A DNA stretch of 64,000 bases from Alcaligenes ammonioxydans. Lineage in GTDB: Bacteria; Pseudomonadota; Gammaproteobacteria; Burkholderiales; Burkholderiaceae_B. The notes under the pieces were generated by a model. That model searched no databases and was not told the DNA's origin. It saw only the letters and a program-made list of their open reading frames with translations. Shown here piece after piece: positions 34,934-42,362 of the stretch; positions within the stretch are counted from its first letter, which is position 1; each line of letters starts with the position of its first letter. Location: contig NZ_CP049362.1 of assembly GCF_019343455.1 (NCBI RefSeq), positions 930,001 through 994,000 of the forward strand, written 5' to 3'. The translations under genes were made by a program, and so were the position numbers.

Positions 34934-36270
34934 GCGTATTCCCTCAACAACTGACCCAAGCCATTCAGACAATGCTCCACCTCTTGCGTGCCCCATAAAT
35001 AGCCGGGCATCAGGTATACCGTATTGCCGATAGGGCGCAGCATGAGTCCTTGCTGCAGGGCAGAGCGGTAAAAGCGTCGGGCAAAGCCCTGGTGATCGTA
35101 ACGAGCCGGGCCTGTGTCCAGGTCAAAGGCCCAGATCACCCCGCAGCGGCGCAGATGCTGCATCTTAGGAGAGTGCAGTTTCAGCGTGTGCAAGCCTTCA
35201 TCAAGTGCTTGAGCCAATGTTTTTTGCAGTTCGTAAACGGGGTATTGCTGGAACAGATCCAGGGTTGCCAACGCAGCGCGGCAGGCCAAGGGATTGCCGG
35301 TGTAGGAATGGGAGTGTAAAAACCCGCGGCGCAAATCCGAGTCATAAAACCCTTGATAAATCGTGGGGCTGGAGAGCACCACGGACAAGGGCAGCGTGCC
35401 GCCGGTAATTCCCTTGGACAAGCACAGCAAATCAGGCCAGATGCCAGCCTGCTCGCAGGCAAAGAAGGTGCCGGTACGCCCGCAACCCACGGCAATCTCG
35501 TCCAGAATCAAATGCACCTGATAGCGGTCGCACAGCTCGCGCACCCCGCGCAGATAGTCGGGGGAGTGCATCTGCATGCCAGCCGCGCATTGCACCAGCG
35601 GCTCCAGAATCACGGCGGCAATGTCGTGATGACTCTCCAGAATCTGTTCCAACGATTGCAGTGCCTTTGCGGTGACCGGGGGGTGTTCGTCCGGGCTATG
35701 GGCCTGGCGCAGATCGGGACTGGCTGCCGTGTAGTGCTGGCCCAGTTGCGCACCGTAATTTTCCCGGAACAAAGGCACATCGGTGACGGCCAGCGCGCCC
35801 AGCGTTTCACCGTGGTATCCCTGCGCGATGCCTACAAAACGGTGCTTGTGTTCCTGCCCCTGGTTACGCCAGTAATGCACGCTCAGTTTCAGAGCAATTT
35901 CCACGGCAGAAGCGCCGTCGCTGGCATAAAAAGCATGCCCCAGACGATGGCTGCTCAAGGCGGCCAATCGTTCGGAAAGCTGCACAACCGGCTCATGAGT
36001 CAGGCCACAGAGCATGATGTGATCCAGTTGCTGAGCCTGATCGCTAATTGCCTGCACCAGATGCGGGTGGCTATGTCCAAACAGATTCACCCACCAGGAG
36101 CTGATGGCGTCCAGATAGGCATTGCCGTCGACATCATATAGCCAGGCACCCGAGGCGCGTTTGATTGCCAGCAGCGGCACACCGTGATCGTGATGCTGCA
36201 TTTGCGTGCAAGGATGCCAGACAGTCTGCAAACTGCGTTGAGCCAAAGGGGGAAAAGAGTTTGAATTCAT
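34930..36270 (-). CDS. bioA: Adenosylmethionine-8-amino-7-oxononanoate aminotransferase
   Basis: 446-residue PLP enzyme that converts KAPA to DAPA using S-adenosylmethionine. Motifs: WHPCTQM and ISSWWVNLFGHSHP at the N-terminus, the PLP aspartate D257 (LILDEIAVGCGRTGTFF), and the Schiff-base lysine K286 (CLSKGITGG). It is six bases downstream of bioF and overlaps bioD by four bases, forming a compact operon. Confidence 0.96.
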   Translation of the reverse strand: MNSNSFPPLAQRSLQTVWHPCTQMQHHDHGVPLLAIKRASGAWLYDVDGNAYLDAISSWWVNLFGHSHPHLVQAISDQAQQLDHIMLCGLTHEPVVQLSERLAALSSHRLGHAFYASDGASAVEIALKLSVHYWRNQGQEHKHRFVGIAQGYHGETLGALAVTDVPLFRENYGAQLGQHYTAASPDLRQAHSPDEHPPVTAKALQSLEQILESHHDIAAVILEPLVQCAAGMQMHSPDYLRGVRELCDRYQVHLILDEIAVGCGRTGTFFACEQAGIWPDLLCLSKGITGGTLPLSVVLSSPTIYQGFYDSDLRRGFLHSHSYTGNPLACRAALATLDLFQQYPVYELQKTLAQALDEGLHTLKLHSPKMQHLRRCGVIWAFDLDTGPARYDHQGFARRFYRSALQQGLMLRPIGNTVYLMPGYLWGTQEVEHCLNGLGQLLREYA

Positions 36271-36276
36271 GACAAA

Positions 36277-37443
36277 TCACCGTAAAGAGTGGGCGGCTTC
36301 ATGTAATGCCTGAACCAGTTTTTCAATATCGTGCTGCCGGTGGGCAGCAGACAGGGAAATACGTAAGCGGGCTTGATGGCGGGGGACGGTGGGTGGCCGT
36401 ATGGCCGGTGCCCAAATCCCTTTTTTCAGGAGGCCGTCGGACAGCTGTAAAGCAGGTTCCACCTCGCCCATTAGCAGGCTTTGCACGGGCGTGTCGGACG
36501 GCGTCAGACGCCAGGGCAGATCCTGGCTCAAGCTTTGCAGCGTTTGAATGTGTTCTTTCAGCAAAGCCCGCTGGGGCTGGGCTTGTTTGATCAGTTGCAG
36601 GCAAGCCAGCAAGGATGCGCAATGTGCCGGAGCTAGCCCGGTGCTGTACACATAGCTGCGGGCGGATTGAGTGAGCCAGTCAGCCACGTTGTGGGAGCAG
36701 GCAATAAAAGCGCCGCCTTGCCCGGCTGCCTTGCCAAAAGTCCCCAGATAAATCAGGCGCTGACGTTGCGTGCTATTGAGCAGGAAATGCTCAGGCGCGC
36801 CGCGTCCGGTTTCGCCCAATACCCCCAGACCATGCGCATCGTCCAGATACAACAGGGCATCGTGGCGTTCGCATAAGGTGATCAGCTCATCGACCGGGGC
36901 AACAGTCCCGTCCATACTGAACAGGCTGTCCGAGATCACCAGCTTGAACCCTGTCCTTGGACGACTGAGCAAATCATCCAGACGTGCCATGTCTCTATGG
37001 GGATACACGCGTAAACGGGCGCCGGACAGACGGCTGGCATCAATCAGGCTGGCGTGGTTCAGCCTGTCACAGAAGATGGTGTCGCCCGTGCCGACCAGCG
37101 CGGGAATCACGCCCAGGCTGGCTTGATAACCACTGACAAAAAGACGGCTGGCCTCAAAGCCGCTCCAGTCTGCCAGCTCTTGCTCCAGTCGCTGAGCCAG
37201 CGCATGATGCCCACAAATCAGTGGGGAGGCCGTGGCTCCGGCTACATCTTGTGCTGCCAGCAGTTTGAGTTGCGGGTGCTGGCTAAGGCCCAGATAGTCA
37301 TTGCCTGCGAAACTCAGCAAGACCTGACCATTGCGCTCGATATGCGCGTCCGGCAAGGGGTGGCAGATTGCTCTTTGTCGCCACAGCTTCCGGGCCTTCA
37401 AGGCCTCTAGTTGCTGATCCAGGTGAGCGATAAAAGCACTCAT
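36277..37443 (-). CDS. bioF: 8-amino-7-oxononanoate synthase
   Basis: 388-residue PLP enzyme that condenses a pimeloyl thioester with alanine. Visible features: NDYLGLSQHP (48-57), the catalytic-site aspartate/histidine region LLYLDDAHGLGVLG (197-210) and the PLP lysine K238 in LGTFGKAAGQGG. Its ATG overlaps the stop of the upstream P450 by four bases, so P450 and BioF are translationally coupled, which fits P450 supplying BioF with its pimeloyl substrate. Confidence 0.95.
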   Translation of the reverse strand: MSAFIAHLDQQLEALKARKLWRQRAICHPLPDAHIERNGQVLLSFAGNDYLGLSQHPQLKLLAAQDVAGATASPLICGHHALAQRLEQELADWSGFEASRLFVSGYQASLGVIPALVGTGDTIFCDRLNHASLIDASRLSGARLRVYPHRDMARLDDLLSRPRTGFKLVISDSLFSMDGTVAPVDELITLCERHDALLYLDDAHGLGVLGETGRGAPEHFLLNSTQRQRLIYLGTFGKAAGQGGAFIACSHNVADWLTQSARSYVYSTGLAPAHCASLLACLQLIKQAQPQRALLKEHIQTLQSLSQDLPWRLTPSDTPVQSLLMGEVEPALQLSDGLLKKGIWAPAIRPPTVPRHQARLRISLSAAHRQHDIEKLVQALHEAAHSLR

Positions 37444-38636
37444 GACGGCATGGCCCGGTAGTGAACCAGCAGGCGGTTCCAGCCCCTGTAGGCGGGAAGC
37501 TGAATACGCTCTCTTTGAGCCAATTGCAGGCGAGGCAGCAAAGGCAGGAACTGCTCAAGTACCAATTTGGCCTCCAACTGCACCAAACCCGCACCCAGGC
37601 AATGATGAATCCCGTAACCCATGGACAATTCGGCCTGATTGTTGCGGCTGAAGTCCAGGTCGTCGGGATGGGAAAAAACTTCCGGGTCCCGGTTAGCAGC
37701 ACCCAAGAGCAACAGCAGTAGTTGACCTTTGCGCAAATGCTGACCGTGCCAGTGTTGGTCCTGCATCAAGCGTCTTGCCGTGTATTGAATCGGGCTGTCG
37801 TAACGCAGCAGCTCTTTGATCGCTGCGGGAATTTTCTGCGGATTCAACAGCAGGTCCTGCAGCTTGCTGGCGTCGTCAAGCAGCGTTTGAAACAGGGAGC
37901 TCAGCAGATGCCGGGAGGTTTCATAGCCTGCAAAGAGCAACATACAGGACTGTGCCAAACGCTCGCGCCTGCCTTGAAGGGAGAGCTGCTCGTCATGCAA
38001 AAGTCGCCAGGCCAGCCCACCTTCTTGCAGCTTGGCGCTGTTCCCCAGAAAGTCAGCCATATCCAGCAAGGCGTCCTGCGTATCCATTAACAAAGGTAGG
38101 TCCGGCGTGGCTTGCCCAATGAAACGTGCCAGTTGCTCTGACCAGGATTGAAAAACAGCTAAAGGCAGTTGCTGCAAACCGAGCAGATCTATCATGACCA
38201 AGGCCGGAAGCGGTCGGCAGACCTGCTCAACCAGATCTGCTGGGCCGTGGCGCAGCTGGTTTGTAAAAGCGCTATGAAGGTGCGTCACGCGATTTTCAAT
38301 GCTGCGGTCTATGTCCCGCAACGCCTGCGGGCTGAAGGCAGCATTTACAACCCGCCTGACGCGGGTATGACGGGGGCGATCCAGGAAAACCAGCGTCCTG
38401 GCCATCAAACCCTTGAAAGCCTGTAGACGAGGGGAGGGAGGGGCTCCTGCCTGAGATACCCACCCGCCAACACGGCGCACACTGAGATCGGGATGGCGCA
38501 GAGCGGCCTGCACATCCTGATGTCTGTGAACCAGCCAGGCTCCGCCACAGAAATTCGCATCCCACACCAAGGGCGGACCCTGGCGAAGGCGGGCATAAGC
38601 CGCATAGGGAGACGCAAGATTGAAATCGCCAAACAT
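37440..38636 (-). CDS. Cytochrome P450 leading the biotin operon (BioI-like role)
   Basis: 398-residue soluble P450. The I-helix oxygen-activation motif AGYETS is at about 236-241, the K-helix ELLR at 275-278, and the haem ligand C346 in GYGIHHCLGAG. It is the first gene of P450-bioF-bioA-bioD and overlaps bioF by four bases. In Bacillus subtilis the P450 BioI cleaves acyl-ACP to pimeloyl-ACP for BioF; position suggests the same job here, though sequence alone does not prove it. No ferredoxin or flavodoxin partner gene is adjacent. The ATG at 38636 (AGGA upstream) is preferred over one 14 codons earlier. Confidence 0.85.
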   Translation of the reverse strand: MFGDFNLASPYAAYARLRQGPPLVWDANFCGGAWLVHRHQDVQAALRHPDLSVRRVGGWVSQAGAPPSPRLQAFKGLMARTLVFLDRPRHTRVRRVVNAAFSPQALRDIDRSIENRVTHLHSAFTNQLRHGPADLVEQVCRPLPALVMIDLLGLQQLPLAVFQSWSEQLARFIGQATPDLPLLMDTQDALLDMADFLGNSAKLQEGGLAWRLLHDEQLSLQGRRERLAQSCMLLFAGYETSRHLLSSLFQTLLDDASKLQDLLLNPQKIPAAIKELLRYDSPIQYTARRLMQDQHWHGQHLRKGQLLLLLLGAANRDPEVFSHPDDLDFSRNNQAELSMGYGIHHCLGAGLVQLEAKLVLEQFLPLLPRLQLAQRERIQLPAYRGWNRLLVHYRAMPS

Positions 38637-38977
38637 GACACCGTATTCCTGAATACCAAAGCCAACGCAGGCTAGCATTTGAGCGGGAAAGAGGCAGTCA
38701 GGAGATTGTGTCTATTAATTCTTTCAGGGTGTTTTGGGTGAATTAGAAGTCTGTTTGCTGTTGATGGGTGGAATTGCTTTAGCTTGTGTGACTATTTTTT
38801 ACAATAAACTTGGTCGGTGAGTTCGGGATGATTATCCTCTGCTTGCAGAACCCTTTTTTATTGATTTTGAGATTTTATTTAAAATCAGATGCTTATGAAC
38901 TGGGCTGGGAAAAGGGTTTCGGTGGCAGAAAAAGCCATAAGGTAGAACCTGTTTGGCGTTTAGGGATAAACGCTCTA
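38637..38977. other. AT-rich gap, possible CRISPR leader
   Basis: This part of the 620-base gap between the biotin operon and benE is markedly AT-rich (long T and A runs near 38760-38890), unlike its neighbours. An open frame of 99 codons at 38810-39109 has no convincing coding features. The stretch lies directly 5' of a type I-F-like repeat, where a CRISPR leader would be; it also must hold the P450-bioFAD promoter. Confidence 0.4.
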
Positions 38978-39121
38978 GTTTGCTGCCGTGTAGGCAGCTT
39001 AGAAAATCAGGTACAGGGCCCGCACGGCACTTGCAATGTTTGCTGCCTAAGCAGCTTTGAAAAGCTTGTGGGTCACTATCATGCACATGCAAGGTTTTCT
39101 GCTATATAAGTCGCTGAAAAG
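38978..39121 (+). CRISPR. Type I-F-like CRISPR remnant: one near-canonical repeat and two decayed repeats
   Basis: Repeat 1 (38978-39005, 28 bases) has the type I-F form: GTTT, the palindrome GCTGCC-GTGTA-GGCAGC, then TTAGAAA. It differs from the Pseudomonas I-F repeat at about three positions. A 32-base spacer follows (39006-39037, the standard I-F spacer length). Repeat 2 (39038-39062) keeps both ends but has lost three loop bases and has two substitutions. After 31 more bases, 39094-39121 matches about 18 of 28 positions. Decay toward the right and AT-rich sequence on the left fit a + strand array whose leader is at the left. No cas genes are in the window. Confidence 0.6.
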
Positions 39122-39256
39122 TTTTTTAATTTCAGCAGCTTAGCTGGCTTTGAATAATTGGCTATCAAATGTCCAATTGCTAAGCCGTTGCTGGCGGCGG
39201 CCCTGTCGCAAATGCAGGTTAAGACCACAGCCCTAGCCTGCATTCATTCCAATTAG

Positions 39257-40501
39257 TCACCGAGCATCAGAAGCCGCGGGGACTCCTTCAGTAGCCAGCT
39301 TTTCCGTTTTACGCTGCGGCAACGTCCCATTCAAAATGAAGTACGCCAGCAGGCCAATCACCAGTCCCCAGAATGCTCCGCCAATCCCGAACAGGGTGAT
39401 ATTGGCCGCTGAAGCTAAAAAGGTGATCAAGGCTGCTTCACGTGATTTGATATCGGCCATGGCCCCCGCCAGGCTGCCACCTATGGTGCCCAACAGCGCT
39501 AATCCCGCCAGCGTGGTGATAAAGGTCGCGGGGAAGGTCATGAATACAGCGGCCAGCGTTAGCCCAAACACACCTACCAGAATGTAGAACACTCCGGCTG
39601 CCATGCCGGCTACCCAGCGTTTGGATGGGTCCTGGTGTGCTTCCGGGCCCGTGCAGATGGCCGCGGTAATAGCGGCTACGTTCATGGCGTGGGAGCCGAA
39701 GGGGGCCATGATGAGCGAGCCTAGGCCGGTGACCCACACAATTGGGTTGGCGCTGGTACGAAAGCCATCGTTGCGCAAGACCAGCATGCCGGGCATGTAT
39801 TGGCCGGTCAGCGTGATCAGAAACAAGGGTAAGGCTACGCTCAGCAAGGCATTGAGCGTGAACACCGGCATGGTGAACACGGGCGCGGCCAGCTCCAGTT
39901 TCAGGCCGCTCAGGTCGACGCGCTGCTCCAGGAGTAGAAATGTCAGGCCCAGAATCAGAATGCCGACCACGGCATAGCGGGCCGAGAATCGCTTGATGAC
40001 CAGATAGGCCAGAATCAGCAGGCCTGCCAGTGTCGGGTCCAGCGTCATGCTGCCAAATGCCCCTATGCCAAATTGCAACAGAATCCCCGCCAGCAGACCG
40101 GCGGCAATACCGTTGGGAATCAGGCGGATCAGGCGCTCGAAGTAGGATGACAGGCCCAGGACGACAAACGCCGCTGCCGAGATCAGGTAGGCGCCGATTG
40201 CTTCCTGATACGGCGTGCTGGCCAGCGCCGTGACCAGAAAGGCGGCGGCCGGAGTGGACCAGGCGGTGATGATGGGCTCGCGCGAGACCCAACTCAGGAG
40301 CAGACCTGTCACGCCCACACCAATAGAAATTGACCAGACCCAGGAGGCAGTCAGCTCGGGGCTGAGGCCGGCGACTTTGGCGGCCTGGAAAACCAGAATA
40401 AAAGTGCCGCCGTAGTTGACGATGACCGAGATCAGACCGGCTACAATGGGCGGGATCAAATCGCTGACTAAATAGGATGAGGATGATCGTGAGGTAGACA
40501 T
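39257..40501 (-). CDS. benE: Benzoate/H+ symporter family protein (BenE)
   Basis: 414-residue inner-membrane transporter with about 12 hydrophobic segments. The family features are a start near DLIPPIVAGLISVIVNYGGTF, ITAWSTPAAAFL, and the region with PFGSHAMNVAAITAAICTGPEAHQDP. BenE proteins import benzoate or related aromatics; no benzoate catabolic genes are adjacent, so the true substrate is open. The ATG at 40501 is preferred to one at 40543 because it gives the family's usual N-terminus. Confidence 0.88.
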   Translation of the reverse strand: MSTSRSSSSYLVSDLIPPIVAGLISVIVNYGGTFILVFQAAKVAGLSPELTASWVWSISIGVGVTGLLLSWVSREPIITAWSTPAAAFLVTALASTPYQEAIGAYLISAAAFVVLGLSSYFERLIRLIPNGIAAGLLAGILLQFGIGAFGSMTLDPTLAGLLILAYLVIKRFSARYAVVGILILGLTFLLLEQRVDLSGLKLELAAPVFTMPVFTLNALLSVALPLFLITLTGQYMPGMLVLRNDGFRTSANPIVWVTGLGSLIMAPFGSHAMNVAAITAAICTGPEAHQDPSKRWVAGMAAGVFYILVGVFGLTLAAVFMTFPATFITTLAGLALLGTIGGSLAGAMADIKSREAALITFLASAANITLFGIGGAFWGLVIGLLAYFILNGTLPQRKTEKLATEGVPAASDAR

Positions 40502-40543
40502 AGTGCTCTGCGCTTTCCAAAAGGAGAGATGACAAACGAGCAC

Positions 40544-40789
40544 TATTTATAGCGATTAAATGGACTGTTCAGATAGGACGCTTTTTGGTTGTATGACAGA
40601 CCACTTTTGAATTAGGTAGGTGCCTGACTATACGGACTGGAGTGGCTACGTGATTTTTGGGTGTGGCCCGAGCTGGATTGAAGCTGGGCTGCAAAGCCAC
40701 TAATGGTGGCTTTATGACGAGTTGCTCGTCTTGTGAATCGCGTTTTTCATAATAGTACTTTTTCTTGTTGTACGGCGTGAATAATGTTG
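40544..40789. other. Gene-free stretch upstream of benE
   Basis: Holds the benE promoter on the minus strand and a hairpin AAAGCCAC/GTGGCTTT at 40693-40713. No credible gene is seen; open frames here are AT-rich and without ribosome-binding sites. Confidence 0.45.
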
Positions 40790-40831
40790 CCGCAACCGCA
40801 ACCGCAACCGCAACCGCAACCGCAACCGCAA
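40790..40831. repeat. Hexanucleotide tandem repeat, (CCGCAA) x 7
   Basis: Seven perfect, uninterrupted copies of CCGCAA (TTGCGG on the other strand), 42 bases. It sits between the RoxA terminator and the benE upstream region, in no recognised gene. Such repeats are prone to copy-number change by strand slippage. Confidence 0.95.
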
Positions 40832-40865
40832 ATAGTGGGCTTTCGATTCTTTGGTGGCTAGAAAT

Positions 40866-40903
40866 AAAAAAGCGAGGCAGCCTGCAAGCTGCCCCGCTTT
40901 TTT
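40866..40903 (-). terminator. Terminator of the RoxA gene
   Basis: Sixteen-base near-perfect stem (GCGGGGCAGC/GCTGCCTCGC core with one mismatch) and T6 tract on the minus strand, about 30 bases after the stop. Confidence 0.9.
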
Positions 40904-40934
40904 GCTGAGTTCGCCAGAGCTAGTGGCTCGGTGC

Positions 40935-42125
40935 TCAGTTTTCCTTGAACTGCAGCCAGCCGTCGTCCAGCCAGGCATTCAGCATTTCCAGTTCGTCCTC
41001 ATCCAGCTCTGCAAAAGCATCGCCAGAAGTGGGGAGCTCACGCTGATCAGCCAACAATTTCAGCGCCGGGCTGGCAGGGCAGGGGGCGACTTCACCGTTG
41101 ATATACAGCTCATCGCCGCGGTACATCATGCGCGAGCAGCGGTCCAAAGCCAAGCGGCCTTCAGGCAGCACGGGATCGTGCAGATCCACCGGGTCTTCGG
41201 CAATGTCAAACCAGCTATTACTGGGCAATTCGGTCAGCCAGACGCCCAGGAACCGTGAGGCCAGCGCTTCATCAAAACGAATGGCGTTCAATGCATCCAG
41301 CGACTTTTGAATCAGGTTTTCCGGCAAGGCGGCAGGGGTGGTGCTGGCCTGTGCATCCGGGTCGGTGTAGCGCTGCTGCATGGCCTCGGGCATGGGCATC
41401 GGTGGGTCGGCGTACAGGCCAAAGCCTTCGCCGCTGGCAGCGGCCAGTTGATCCGATGCGGCATCCATCAAGCCACGGGCCAGCGTTGCCTGAGTAGGCG
41501 AGCGAAAGCCGATGGAAATCGTCATGCAGTCGCCAATCGCAATCCCGTCATGTGCTACGTGCGGGGGCAGATACAGCATATCGCCGGGTTCCAGGGTGAA
41601 CTCTTCTTCTACCTGGAAATTGCGCAAAATCTTCAAGGGCAGGTCAGGCACCAGGCTTAGGTCTTTTTGCTGGCTGATGCGCCAGTGACGCTTGCCGTGG
41701 GCTTGCAGCAGGAACACGTCGTAGCTGTCGAAATGCGGGCCTACGCCACCGCCATCAGAGGCGATGCTGATCATGGCATCGTCCAGACGAGCATCACCGA
41801 TGAAGCGGAACTGTCGCATCAGCGCGGCAGTATTGTCATCGTGCAAATCCACGCTTTGGGCCAGCGCAGTCCAGTTGGGTTGGGAGACAGGCGGCAGCTC
41901 GTCAAATGGTCCGGTTTCCATTTCCCAGTCCTCACCGTCATGGATAATCAGACGGGACTCGACTTCTTCGCGTGTCACCAGTTCACGGATATTGTCGATG
42001 CTCAGCGAGTGCTTGAAATTAGGGATGGCGCCGCGTATCAATAAGGGTTTACGTTGCCAGTAGGTTTGCATGAACTCATGCGCGCTGATGCCGCCCAAAA
42101 GGGTCAATGGCTGGTCGATATTCAT
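40935..42125 (-). CDS. roxA: JmjC/cupin ribosomal protein uL16 3-hydroxylase (RoxA/YcfD type)
   Basis: 396-residue 2-oxoglutarate- and Fe(II)-dependent oxygenase that hydroxylates an arginine of ribosomal protein uL16. Iron ligands are H131 and D133 (GPHFDSYDVFLLQ) and H192 (LPPHVAHDG), with spacing as in E. coli YcfD. RKPLLIRGAIPNF near the start and the C-terminal winged-helix region (LDEDELEMLNAWLDDGWLQF at the very end) complete the family pattern. The ATG at 42125 is used; a TTG five codons earlier exists. Confidence 0.9.
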   Translation of the reverse strand: MNIDQPLTLLGGISAHEFMQTYWQRKPLLIRGAIPNFKHSLSIDNIRELVTREEVESRLIIHDGEDWEMETGPFDELPPVSQPNWTALAQSVDLHDDNTAALMRQFRFIGDARLDDAMISIASDGGGVGPHFDSYDVFLLQAHGKRHWRISQQKDLSLVPDLPLKILRNFQVEEEFTLEPGDMLYLPPHVAHDGIAIGDCMTISIGFRSPTQATLARGLMDAASDQLAAASGEGFGLYADPPMPMPEAMQQRYTDPDAQASTTPAALPENLIQKSLDALNAIRFDEALASRFLGVWLTELPSNSWFDIAEDPVDLHDPVLPEGRLALDRCSRMMYRGDELYINGEVAPCPASPALKLLADQRELPTSGDAFAELDEDELEMLNAWLDDGWLQFKEN

Positions 42126-42326
42126 GGACTGCCCGAACAAGAATTAAGTAAGTCCGTAGCTTAACTGATCCGGTCTGTCCCGGTGTATGGCTAGCCTGCG
42201 TATCAGGCGTATCCAGCGCAAAGAATCCAGAGAAATACTCACGAAATAGAGTGATTGATTCACGGTGGGGAGGCTAAGAATGATTGATTGTCGATCTGCT
42301 CGCCAACGGCCCTCGGAAAACTGCAT

Positions 42327-42353
42327 AAAAAAGGGAGCTTCTTGGGCTCCCTT
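42327..42353 (-). terminator. Terminator of mutS
   Basis: AAGGGAGC/GCTCCCTT stem with a seven-base loop and T-tract on the minus strand, directly after the mutS stop. Confidence 0.9.
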
Positions 42354-42362
42354 CTGGACTGT

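Noticed and set aside
38810..39109. A 99-codon + strand open frame in the AT-rich gap
   Set aside because: No ribosome-binding site, no recognisable domain, and it runs through the CRISPR-like repeats.
39130..39157. A fourth possible CRISPR repeat (ending GCTTTGAATAA)
   Set aside because: It begins only nine bases after the third decayed copy, so it does not keep the repeat-spacer period, and the similarity is limited to its end.
40712..40978. Minus-strand open frame with an alternating Leu-Arg run
   Set aside because: The run is only the translation of the CCGCAA repeat, and the frame overlaps the roxA terminator and coding end.
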